From Echiichthys vipera (taxonomy: Eukaryota; Chordata; Actinopteri; Perciformes; Trachinidae), in contig OY829654.1 in NCBI GenBank assembly GCA_963691815.1, positions 28,531,188 through 28,595,187 of the forward strand: a DNA stretch of 64,000 bases, read 5' to 3'. The position numbers were made by a program, and so were the translations under genes. The first letter of the stretch is position 1. Every line of letters starts with the position of its first letter. A model generated the notes under the pieces. The model did no database searches, was not told where the DNA came from, and saw only the letters and a list, made by a program, of their open reading frames with translations. Of this stretch, positions 11,449-21,780 are shown piece by piece.

Positions 11449-11742
11449 GGGCGGCAGTAGCTCAGTCCATAGATGACTTGGCTGGGAACCGGAGGGTTGT
11501 CGGTTCGAGTCCCTGTGTGGACCATGAATGGAGCGTGCCAGTTCATCTCCGGGGCACTGCCAAGGTGCCGAACCCCCAACTGCTCGGGGCGCTGGATATC
11601 TCTCCATTAATTGAATGTATATAGGTCCTGTTTGTGCATGTGTGTGTATTACGGGCCTGTGTGTGTGTAACATGAAAAATAATAATATAGTGAAAAACTG
11701 GAATTTCCCTGTTGCGGGACTAATAAAGGAATTCTTCTTCTC
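11449..11742 (+). mobile_element. tRNA-derived SINE, full 5' head and 3' tail
   Basis: The head 'gggcggcagtagctcagtcc' carries an A box (TAGCTCAGTCCATAG, about 11458-11472), and the B box GGTTCGAGTCC follows at about 11501-11511, correctly spaced for an internal RNA polymerase III promoter. The body has 'ggcactgccaaggtgccgaa' and 'ccccaactgctcggggcgc'. The 3' end reads 'tttccctgttgcgggac' then 'taataaaggaattcttcttc'. The last part resembles LINE 3' ends that supply the reverse transcriptase. Relative to copies I remember, some body segments appear deleted. It is not a functional tRNA gene. Confidence 0.85.
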
Positions 11743-12829
<1,087 letters not shown>

Positions 12830-12908
12830 TTGGAGGTCATCTTTCACGCGTGTTGTTGTTACTGTTTGGGTGGCCAGATTAGTCAGCTAGAGAGGCACAC
12901 ATAAATAA

Positions 12909-12944
12909 ACACACACACACGTGCACGCACACACACACACACAC
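12909..12944. repeat. (CA)n impure microsatellite
   Basis: CA repeat interrupted by CGTG and CG. It lies 80 bp from the long TG array, in opposite orientation. Confidence 0.9.
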
Positions 12945-14529
12945 TACAGAGCTCTCTGGGGAACAGAAGAAGATGGGCAGCGTCAATGTTGAGTCTAGAT
13001 ACTCTACTCAGTGTATGAATCACTTTCACTCGAAAATGTTGAAATGATTCTGTGCTTTATTGCAATTTCCAGATCCAATTTTTAAACAATATGTCAGTGC
13101 AAGGTTAGCATATATCACGCTGGGTAGAAATTGTGGGGGGGAGAAAATGCTTATTTCAACTCTCCGCATTGATTACTTGGTTTCATCACAAACCTGAGAG
13201 CTCCCTTGGGTTGAATTCATCTTTTTGTGGACTCCTGGAACACACTTACCCCACTGGTAAATACACATTTGGGAATGATAAAAAACGATGCCTTTTTTTG
13301 TATCGCATGCTTCAACTGACCTCTTTTATCTCTTTTATGCTTCTGTTGAGAGCCGTAAAGTTTACACTGGCCCTCAGTTACCCCACACAGATGAACTGTA
13401 ATCTTGGGGTTGAATGTAGAAATAGGTATCCGAGCAAATAAATTAATAATAAAAATGAAATAAACTCCGTACGGCCCCTTTCATACTGAAACATACACCG
13501 TGTCATGTGACTGCATCCATCCGAGAAGCATCCACATTCATTGTCTGTCCTTCCTGTAGCAGCAGACTTTGATCAATATTTCAGGGTGTGGTTTATGTGG
13601 GCTGTATGTTGCACTGTCTCAAGAGCCAAGGTCTGCGGGCATGCCATTCCTTGTGAAAACATATATGGAATTAATCAGCCCGCTGATTTACTATGCACAG
13701 GTAATGAGACGCTGTGATGGGGAATATGGAAGCAAGCGGTGAATTTACATTTTTAACAGCAGCGCTTGATGGGCTCATCATACTTGCATGTGAAATGACA
13801 AATGCATGCGCACATATACTGTACGTACCGGGCGAATACGGATGCATACTGTGGAATTACAATTGAATGACTTAATGCATTTGATACACCTCCCCCATAA
13901 TCGACACATAGCCTACACACACATTGGCTACAATGAGCATATAGAATGTTCAACATGCATTTTCAACATCAAAAGCTGAGCCGCTCCATCATAATTGCTT
14001 TCCTTTTATGAGTGGAGTGCACTGTGAATAATGAAATCTCAGTGGTAGCAGCAGGGACTGGTAGTTTATATTTGTGAGTGTGTGTGTGTGAGTGTGTCTC
14101 ATACATGCACACACATGGCCTCCATACTATACACCACTATATAACCCCCTCCCTCCCCATACTGGCAAGCCAAGCTCCCAGCATGGGTGCATGCATACAC
14201 ACTTGCATACTAATACTTCATTCAGCAAGTCCCTCGTACTCATTATGCTGCTCTGTAATGACAATTCTCTCTACACAACATATTACAGAGAGAAAACAAC
14301 AGCAAATATCTTTCCTAAATCTATAACCTATATCTTTGGTGTGTTTTCCCCTTGTGTGTTAACTTATTTAGTCAATGATTACCGAAGATAAGACATGTAC
14401 GTTTTATTTTTTAGCACTTTAGTTTGATTCGTGCAATGTCTGTGTGGGTGGGCGCTCAAAATGAGTAAATTTACTCACGTACTGTACTTAGGTACAGTTT
14501 TGATGTGCTTGTGCTTTACTTTTTTTTCT
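12945..14529. other. No gene; possible conserved non-coding text at 13620-13960
   Basis: No repeat recognised. The part from about 13620 to 13960 is low in simple repeats and rich in homeodomain-like words (ggaattaatca, gctgattta, taatgcat), the style of conserved non-coding DNA. That is only an impression. A GT-rich patch lies at 14074-14096. Confidence 0.35.
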
Positions 14530-15760
14530 GTTTTTATTTTTATTTATTCACATCCCCAGTAGCTTCCACAGCTGTGGTCGCTAATCGTCCAGGGGTCCAC
14601 TTAAATAAAAAAAAACCCACAGACATATAAACATACATACAGTGCATAAACCGACCAATCAACATCACAAAAGTCAGAAACACTGTATATACAACAATGT
14701 AATAAATCGTACAAACATCATCAACCTCTCAGTAAAAATACCAAGTCTGTTGCAGGAGAAAATGGAGTTTTAAAACTGACGATATGCAATAAATTACCAT
14801 TTTAAGCGAGTTTATAAGTACAGCGAGCATGGAGAGTCATTCCTGTTGTGTAGAGCCCCTCAACGTCTGTTTAAGTGATTCTTTTTAAACTATACTAACC
14901 TTACCCTTGATGCTTCTTATGTTAGTATGTGAGGATTTCCACTGACTGACGGCTATGTAAATGACTGCTTTATTCAGTTGATTTGTTTTGGGGTGTGGGA
15001 GGTCAAAACAGCCTTTCCTGACCAGTCTAGTCTCATGACTGTGCCTGAGCCCATCTGAACAAGCTGTTCAGAAAAAAATTCAGGTTTCCGATCAACACCA
15101 GCATTTTGAGTGAACATTACAAGACAAGATATTACTTTAGCCTCCACGGTCACCCACGACTGACTATTGTGCATCTTCATACTAGCTCTAAAAGCACATT
15201 GCAGAGCCAATCTTGCAGCTCTATTTTAAGCAAGCTGGAGTTTTGTAATATGTTTTTTTTTGTAGTGCTGGATCACACAACCATACAGCACCCTAAGTGA
15301 GAGAGAACTAGAGCCTGAATCATCTGATTCCTGAATGAGGGTGTCACATAGTAAAAACCTTTTCTTGTCATATCAATACCCTGTACCATTTTAACAGCAA
15401 TGGAATCAATATGGTCAAATCGTGACAATTGATCATCTTTTATAATGCCAAGTAATTTAATTTGCCTTACTTGCTCTATTGGCATACCACCAACCATGCA
15501 CTTCTTGATTTAGTGATGTTTAAAACTAATTTGTTGTCCTTTACTCAATCAGACACAGTTTGTAATTCTTTGCATAACATCTCAGTCAGTCCCTTGCACG
15601 TTTAAGCAGCAGAGAACATAGTTGAGTCATCAGCATACATTACTAATTTTGTCTGTTCCTGAACAAAGGGCACGTCATTGGTAAAGATTGGTAATAAAAC
15701 TTGAGTCAGGATGTGGCAACGCGCATGTTTCACTCAGGTTTCTGACTAAAAATAGATGCA
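14530..15760 (-). mobile_element. CR1/L2-group LINE, 3' half, reverse
   Basis: Read on the minus strand, the segment runs from the reverse-transcriptase palm to the 3'UTR. The UTR end at 14530-14610 ('atccccagtagcttcc', 'gtccaggggtccactt' in plus orientation) matches fish LINE 3' ends I know. The coding relic is described separately (14974-15700). The left part of the ORF is missing beyond 15760, as is usual for 5'-truncated insertions. A MITE begins 8 bp away. Confidence 0.75.
14974..15700 (-). pseudogene. LINE reverse transcriptase C-terminal half, broken
   Basis: The catalytic box YADDS is encoded on the minus strand at 15623-15637, within a VMYADDSTMFSAA-like context. In changing frames there follow a MLCKELQTVSD / KDNKLVLNITKS segment, then in the frame 15273-15497 IEQVRQIKLLGIIKDDQL, HIDSIAVKMVQGI and LVLSHLGCCMVV. 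The frame 14974-15210 gives HNSQSWVTVEAK. These blocks match the thumb and C-terminus of CR1/L2-type non-LTR reverse transcriptases, which copy their own RNA at a nicked target. At least three frameshifts or stops separate the blocks, and the endonuclease and N-terminal RT are absent, so it is dead. The exact clade is uncertain. Confidence 0.8.
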
Positions 15761-15767
15761 ATTGAAC

Positions 15768-16053
15768 TAGAGCTGCAACTCATGATTAAATTCATTGTCG
15801 ATTAATTGATTGTTGATTATTTTCTCAATTAATCAAGTCCTGACCAAAAGGACGTCCTCAGCTGTTTTGTTTTCCCCACAACTCAAAGATATTCAGTTTA
15901 CTTTCATAGAGGAGGAAACAAACCAAAAAATATTCACATGTGAGAAGCTAGAATCGGAGAGTGTTGATTTTTTTCCTTAAAAAATGACTCAAAATGATTA
16001 ATCAACTAATAAATTAGTTGGTGATTAATTGAAGTTAGTTGACAACTACTGCG
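15768..16053 (+). mobile_element. MITE, 'TAGAGCTGCAAC' family, 3' end eroded
   Basis: Starts TAGAGCTGCAACT and proceeds through AT-rich 'cgattaattgattg' text, 'gacgtcctcagctgttttg', 'cacaactcaaagatattcag' and 'gattaatcaactaataaatt'. The expected mirrored end (ttgcagctcta) is lost after 'gttgacaactact'. This layout fits a very common teleost non-autonomous DNA transposon. No target duplication can be matched because the right end is gone. Confidence 0.75.
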
Positions 16054-16915
16054 AAACGTATTTATGAGAACAACCTCACATAGGGTGTGTTCACACAGTA
16101 CCTCCTAAGATCTGCTACATTTTTGTTTTAATTCGTAGCATTTTTACATTTAGATGTTCACTGACGCCATGCGTTCCAATGACCTTTACACCTAATTCTC
16201 AGTCTAACCTTAAAAGTCTCAACCCTCTAAAAGCCCTTTGAAGAAGTGTGCACCAGCCAACATGATGTCAATCTCAAGAAAAACTCAAATGGGTTCTCAC
16301 GTGAATAGATGTTCTCTTGCACACACATCCATACTCACCGGGACCCTATTTGTCAGCCTGCGTGTGTGAGGATGCTGATGAAATGCACATTATATGAAAA
16401 TTCTCCATCACTGTCTGTTTCCAATTGAAATCACAAATGGTACCCACATGTCTTTTCACAGTAAAAGGCCTATTTACTTGACAAGATCAAACTGTCATGC
16501 TAGCTACAACTAATCAAAACTGAGGCCTGGGAAACAGAAAACATATGAACATAAATCAGTCATCCGAAGAAGACAAGCTGTACTTACCAGAATACATTGA
16601 AAAAAGTAAAACAAATCATTTATATGCAGTTGTACGTGAGTGTGTTTAAGTATGAAAATATGCATGTACTGTGTATGCTTTATTCCAGGGTTATTGGGGA
16701 AAAATAAGATAATTTATTTTTCAAAAAATGCTTGACCCATGGTGGTACCATGGTTGATGCCACAGCTACATCGCAGTGGTCATTCAATGCATCTCTTTTG
16801 TTCAGGCTTTTACCAAGTTTCTACTTTGCATTCTAGCGATGATAGTGATGCCCTGGCTTTTGTTAGTTCTTGCCTATTTCCGGCATTTCTTTAATCAGAA
16901 ATCAGGTCAAACATG

Positions 16916-16918
<3 letters not shown>
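16054..16918. other. No recognised gene
   Basis: AT-rich unique sequence. No motif, repeat or open frame of note. Confidence 0.45.

Positions 16919-16983
<65 letters not shown>
16919..16983. repeat. (CA)n microsatellite
   Basis: About 32 pure CA units. Confidence 0.97.
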
Positions 16984-16985
<2 letters not shown>

Positions 16986-17122
16986 TATATTGGGTCAGTT
17001 GAGGACAGCATACCCTCAGGGCATGCTTCTTCCTGTAGTTGATGCATCCAACATAAATAATGTATGGAGAAAGGAAGTTGAGGCTGAATGATTCAGAGTG
17101 AATATATGTACTTTGTATATGC

Positions 17123-17125
<3 letters not shown>

Positions 17126-17164
<39 letters not shown>
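17126..17164. repeat. (GT)n microsatellite abutting the hAT end
   Basis: About 19 GT units, ending directly at the presumed 3' terminus (TAGTGTTG) of the hAT relic. Confidence 0.95.
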
Positions 17165-17166
<2 letters not shown>

Positions 17167-17257
17167 GTGTTGTTTCATTGAAAAAGTAATGTGATTACTG
17201 ATTACTCCCTTAAAAAGTCCCTTAGTTGCTTTACTGATTACTTGATTTTAAGAGTAA

Positions 17258-19092
17258 CTAAGTTAGATTACGAGTTATTTTATTAGTCACATTCAGCAGC
17301 TGCCGACAACACCCCCCGCTGCCTGACGACTGGTTTTGCCAACACTTTACTGGAAGGGCATTCTTAACAGTAACGTTCCTAATTTTTGAAAACTGGTGCA
17401 GTATCTGAAGGTCGTAGACTGACCTCAGGTAGTCCATGACTTCTTTTTCTGCAGAGTAGACTTTCCTCTGCCTCAAAAGTGAAAAAGTCCATCTCACCTC
17501 TATCTGGCAGATGCAGTGGGCACACTGGCGGGGCTCTGTGCTGCAGTAGCAGTTGTGCGTTGGCACTCTGCTGTCAGAAGCTCTTTTACTCGCTTCCTTC
17601 TAACTGCATTTCTCAGCCGTCAGTTTGAATGACAGCTGTGAGAAGGGCCTTTTTGTTGTCCAGCACACCGGCAAAACTAGTCTGGATGGCCTAGAAAATA
17701 TAATTGATATGTTTATGCCAACACGGCCTCCTATTTATTATGACATTGACTTACTTGCAAACCATGCATAATGTTCAATCAATATTATGGGTATAATTTT
17801 GTTTTAGGTTGCTTACTAACCTTTGTATTTGCTTAAATCTTTTTTTCCGCAATGATGATAAAGATTCTGTTCCATGTTCATAAATTTTTAAATTTAAAAC
17901 AAATTTTAACTAGCTTTAAAGATGGGACATACCTGCACTATGGCCTCTGCGGTCATCCTGGAGAGGGCAGCTTTCACAGCCAGTGTCTTCTGCATCAGAA
18001 CTTCAAGTGAGGGTAGTAAAGTCCCATAAGGACAGTCACCTTGTAAAATGTCAAGTGTTGCAGTCAGAGGCTTCTTGGCAGTACTCATGTGGGAACTGGT
18101 ACTTTTTGTCTTTGAAGCAAAAAAATGAATACCACCTTGTGGATGTTGGTACCAGGAGCTTCCTTTTCCAACTTCCTCAACTGTTTCTGATGCAAGGGTA
18201 GCTTTACTTGATTTGGTCCAAAGAGCTGCGTATTTTGCTGTGCTGTTCCTATACACAGCCTTGCTCTCTGCATTGGAAGTAAAATATTTCTCCACATCAT
18301 TTGTGGAAATGAGGTTGATTGTGTGTGAAGCACACCTGTGTTGCGGGGGAAGATACAGCTGGCCATCACTTTCATCCTCAGCTGAGAGGATTTCTGACAG
18401 ATCTAAAAAAGTGACAACATCATCATCTGTGGGGGTGGACTCTTCCTCCTCCACCTCATCATCGGACTCTGTGGCAGGCTGATAAACTTTGAGCGCCTTG
18501 ACAAAGCTGGATCCATTTTCAGTGACTGTTGCAACTACTTTGTTGAGTAGTCACATATGAAGAGTGAATGTTTTCTGCACCAATAACATCGTATGTGAGT
18601 CTATCGCCAATTCTCCTACATGCCAATGCAGACTTGTTGCGCTCTTATGTGGACCTTCTGCTCCAGTGGAGTGTTTCTCCCATATAGCTCCTGTTGTTAG
18701 CAGTCCAAATATCTGCGGTAGTTGACACAAAGTCGACCTCATTCAGCGCAGTCATCAGATTTCTCTCCATCTCTGCATACTCCTTCTGTGAGGCAGCTCT
18801 GCATTTATAGTAGTAGGGATCTTGTTTATTATGGCACGGAACGAGGCAACGTCAACTGTGTTTAAGGACAGCATTGCCTCTACAAAATACAGCCCTACCA
18901 ACTTCTTCAACTCTCCCCCACTTAGTGTTTTTGCACCCAAGTCCAGCTTTTGTTGTTTACCAGGTGGCGGGGGACCTCCTGCATTAATCGCAGCTCTGTG
19001 CTTCACACCTGGTGGGACTTGCTCTGTAAGCTTGACTGTGATGCGCTGCGACACCAAATGGACATTGTGTTTTGAAGCTAGATAACACTTTG
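17258..19092 (-). pseudogene. hAT transposase pseudogene with retained intron
   Basis: Blocks appear in the expected order. The end of a BED finger (LASKHNVHLV) comes first. A conserved N-terminal region follows (PPPGKQQKLDLGAKTLSGGE, KLVGLYFVEAML), then STTADIWTANNRSYMG, which holds the first catalytic Asp. Next come VATVTENGSSFVKAL, an acidic linker, QHRCASHTINLISTNDVEKY, KPLTATLDILQ, GTLLPSLEVLMQKTLAVK and SRMTAEAIVQ. A GT-AG intron (17691-17932) follows, then AIQTSFAGVLDNKKALLTAV and finally the C-terminal dimerisation region (AEKEVMDYLRSV, HQFSKIRNVTV). hAT enzymes cut and paste the element. Defects seen are a missing N-terminus, small deletions near 18760 and 18150, several frameshifts, and Glu in place of the usual Asp in the VT(D)NGS box. 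The family match is strong although the sequence is clearly dead. Confidence 0.88.
17691..17932 (-). other. Spliceosomal intron (phase 0) inside the hAT transposase relic
   Basis: On the minus strand the codon CAG ending ...EAIVQ (17933-17935) is followed by GTATGT. The next homologous codons (GCC ATC CAG) begin right after TTTTCTAG, at 17690. Removing the 242 bp joins the two coding blocks in the same frame. The insert is AT-rich (especially 17690-17920) and carries in-frame stops. Donor and acceptor fit the vertebrate consensus. Confidence 0.8.
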
Positions 19093-19110
19093 TCGATACC
19101 AGCACCGACT

Positions 19111-19875
19111 GTACAGACTGTATGCAGTAAGCCTACACATGGGCTGCCCATGATCTGCGGCAGTGGAAGAGTGTAGAAATACAGAAGAGGCCCCAGAATG
19201 GAGCCTTGGGGAACTCCACATGTAGTTTTTGCCCACTCAGATGTGTTATTACCTATGTAGTCCCTGTCCTTCAAGTAGGATTCAAACTATTTTAATTCTG
19301 TTACAGATATAAGACTGAAATTCTGCTATTGTCTGTATTTAAGTGGATGTCATTAAATACCTAAACAAGAGTCGTCTCCATGCTGTGGTGTGGTCTAAAT
19401 CCTGACTGGAAGGCATCAAAACAACTGTTCATTAACATAACGTTTTTCAGCCACTTAAAAGCATCTTTTTCAATGATTTCACTGAGAAATGGTCTGTAAT
19501 TGTTCATTAGTGAAGTGTCTAAATTGTTCTTTTTTAATAGAGGCTTGATCACAGCAGTGTTCAGGGTCTGTGGGAAGACACCTGGGAGAAGAGATGTGTT
19601 TACAATCTGTAGAAACTGAGGCCGTGTAGTTTGATACATCCTTGAAAAGGCCTGTTGGCAGAATATCGAGTCAGCAGGAGAAAGATTTCAGATGGTGTGC
19701 AATGTCCTCCAAGGTCTCATGGTTAATCACATGATTTTGTGCCATTGTATTTGAATTGATTTTAAGTGGCCACCTGATGAGGCATTGACTGTTTGCCTAA
19801 TTTTCTGAATTTTCTCTTTGAAGATGGAGGCAAATTCATTGCAGTCTCTGGTGGAATGCAGTTCTGAGCTAAGTT
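19111..19875 (-). pseudogene. L2-like LINE fragment with reverse-transcriptase blocks
   Basis: The minus-strand frame 19361-19639 contains FLQIVNTSLLPGVFPQTLN, AVIKPLLKKNNLDTSLMNNY, IIEKDAFKWL and FDAFQSGFRPHHSMETTLV. The frame 18984-19274 adds TTCGVPQGSILGPLL. These are conserved early and middle blocks of L2/Maui-type reverse transcriptases in teleosts. Part of the preceding linker region is present (to about 19875, 'aattcattgcagtctctgg' in plus orientation). The YADD box and C-terminus are absent because hAT sequence replaces them beyond about 19110. Coding is split by deletion between the two blocks (no space for the full palm), so the copy is dead. It lies on the same strand as the 14.5-15.8 kb LINE, but motif style suggests another family. 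Confidence 0.82.
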
Positions 19876-21127
19876 GCTTTCAGTGTTTGCAGGAAAAGGG
19901 TAAAGAAAAGTTTTAGTGTTTCAGACTTTTGAAATTTTTCATCATCATGTAGAAGCCGAGCTTCTGCCCCAGCCCACTGTCCCATAGACCGCCAGAGACG
20001 CTGAGTGTCCAATGGGCAGGACAAAGCCCAGCATTTATCCAATGACCGTCTAGTTTCGCTGCAGTGGAACAACCCGCTCTACGCTTCCCCATTGAAGTCA
20101 GTAGAAGCTGAGCGTCCAACTGTGTAAGGCGCTGTGGGGATGAAGGAGAAGGAGGTTGCGCCGGTTACCTGTGATAAGTAGTTTATTCTGAACAAAAGAT
20201 GAAGGCTTTTTAGTGCGTATTTGGTCAATGAAATGTACACACAGCAGTACATATTTCACCACTTTTTTAATTTGGTGACATTTTAGGGGAGCTTCCCTGG
20301 CAGTCTTAGAGCAATCGCCACTGCTGTAGACAAAATACACAGAGTAGGACACAAAGACAACTCATATGCCGACAAACACAGTGTTTCGCCACTTGTAAGA
20401 TGGGATGGAGTTAGTGTTGCTATTTATATATCACAGACCTTCACTAAATGAAAAGTGCGAATGAATGAAAAATGAAAGAATGTTGTGAATAGACTTCAAC
20501 ATGGAAGAGTTATTCAACACCATGCTGTTATTATATCTTTTCTATGTTTCCTCAGAATCAAGGATGGCTTCCTCACATGGCCTCAGTGATTGCGTCAGAT
20601 GACTGCCTTTGCTAAGAATATGTGCCTGACCTTGCCTGTGTGTGTGTGTGTGTGTGTGTTTGAGAGATGAAAGCGAAATAGGGACATGCTACAGTCTCAT
20701 GGTCTGATGGTACAAAGAGTGAATCAATCATGCTCTTACCAACAGCGTTTTCAAATAATAAATGCAGACTTCCTACAGTTCCACACTGCAGCAGCAATAG
20801 AAGTTTAACAGTTATCAGGAAAAGGATAGTTCTGGTTTTTGGAAGCGGGGTTGTTTGATACGCTTGACTTAAGTGTACTTTACGTACAGTAAATATTGGA
20901 AAGCATGACGCTTAAGACGCGGACGCTTAAGTCAAGAAGTTGAAAGAAACAGTCCAAGAATTTGTTAATGCACAAAAATAACACAAACACACACACACTG
21001 GGTTATGTTTCAACAGTTTAATTGAAAAGCCAAAGGTGACAAGAAAAGACAGCAGATTATGGCAACCTGGGAAGGGGAAAATACGCAGCAAAAACTTTAT
21101 AGATGCATCGGTTTGGGATTTTGCAGG
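19876..21127. other. No recognised gene; small inverted repeat
   Basis: Unassigned sequence. A TG run is at 20637-20660. The 11-bp words CTTGACTTAAG (20863-20873) and CTTAAGTCAAG (20926-20936) are exact inverted copies 52 bp apart and might bound a tiny MITE, but no flanking duplication is evident. Confidence 0.4.
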
Positions 21128-21754
21128 GAATGAGTCCTTACCCCAAATGAAGGAGTTCAAATACCTCGGGATCATGTTCACGAGTGAGGGGACGATTGAG
21201 CGTGAGTTTGGCCGGAGAATCGGAGCAGCGGGGGCGGTGTTGCAGTCGCTCTACCGCACCGTTGTGACGAAAAGAGAGCTGAGCCGGAAGGCAAAGCTCT
21301 CGATCTACCGGTCATTCTTCGTTCCTACCCTCACCTGTGGTCATGAAAGCTGGGTCAGGACCCAAAGAACGAGGTTGCGGGTACAAGCGGCCGAAATGGG
21401 TTTTCTCAGGAGGGTGGCTGGAGTCTCCCTTAGAGATAGGGTGAGAAGTTCAGCCATCCGTGAGGAACTCGGAGTAGAGCCGCTGCTCCTTTGCGTTGAA
21501 AGGAGCCAGTTGAGGTGGTTCAGGATCATCTAGTAAGGATTAACCCTGGGCGCCTCCCTAGGGAGAAGTTCCAGGCACGTCCAGCTGGGAGGAGGCCTCG
21601 GGGAAGACCCAGGACTAGGTGGAGAGATTATATCTCCACGCTGGCCTGGGAACGCCTTGGGATCCCCCAGTTAGAGCTGGTTAATGTGGCCCGGGAAAGG
21701 GAAGTTTGGGGTCCTCAGCTAAAGCTGCTGCCCCCGCGACCCGACCCCGGATAA
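21128..21754 (+). pseudogene. LINE ORF2 C-terminus (post-RT region), frameshifted
   Basis: Frame one (ending 21533) encodes MKEFKYLGIMFTSEG, GRRIGAAGAVLQSLYRTVV, KRELSRKAKLSIYRSFFVP, TLTCGHESWV and FLRRVAGVSLRDRVRSS. After a small indel around 21520-21530 it continues in another frame with HLVRINPGRLPREKFQARP, AGRRPRGRPRTRWRDYIS and a terminal KLLPPRPDPG stop. This is the C-terminal domain downstream of the reverse transcriptase in a LINE family that is very common in percomorph fish. The catalytic palm is not present. Compared with 60371-60629, where the same region is open, the indel is private to this copy. Confidence 0.85.
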
Positions 21755-21780
21755 GCGGATGAAGATGAGATGAGATGAGA
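21128..21780 (+). mobile_element. LINE 3' end, forward, 5' truncated
   Basis: Begins near 'gagtccttaccccaaatgaag' and ends in 'ggataagcgg atgaag' plus (ATGAG)n at 21762-21780. This 5'-truncated copy of the family at 8.6 kb and 60.4 kb keeps the longest coding stretch in this window. By eye the shared 3' 230 bp is about 95% identical to the 60.4-kb copy, so the family was active fairly recently. Confidence 0.9.

Larger units (their letters stand above)
17165..19110 (-). mobile_element. hAT transposon relic (autonomous-type), reverse
   Basis: About 1.95 kb on the minus strand. The downstream end at 17165-17290 has repeated 'gtaatcagtaatc', 'agtaactaagtta' and 'tcaagtaatcagtaa' words and terminates in CAACACTA, as in fish hAT elements with (C/T)AGTGTTG termini. 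It contains a near-complete but broken transposase gene (17258-19092). The 5' end including most of the BED finger is missing, and LINE sequence begins close to 19110, so the original left terminus is gone. Boundaries on that side are approximate. Confidence 0.8.

Noticed and set aside
11449..11520. tRNA gene
   Set aside because: A and B boxes are present, but the segment continues into a SINE body and lacks a credible cloverleaf with a matched acceptor stem.
14530..19660. Single LINE interrupted by a 3.4-kb insertion
   Set aside because: Both LINE pieces are minus-strand and in the right order, but the YADDS-type C-terminal half and the PQGSILGPLL-type N-terminal half look like different families, so I list them separately.
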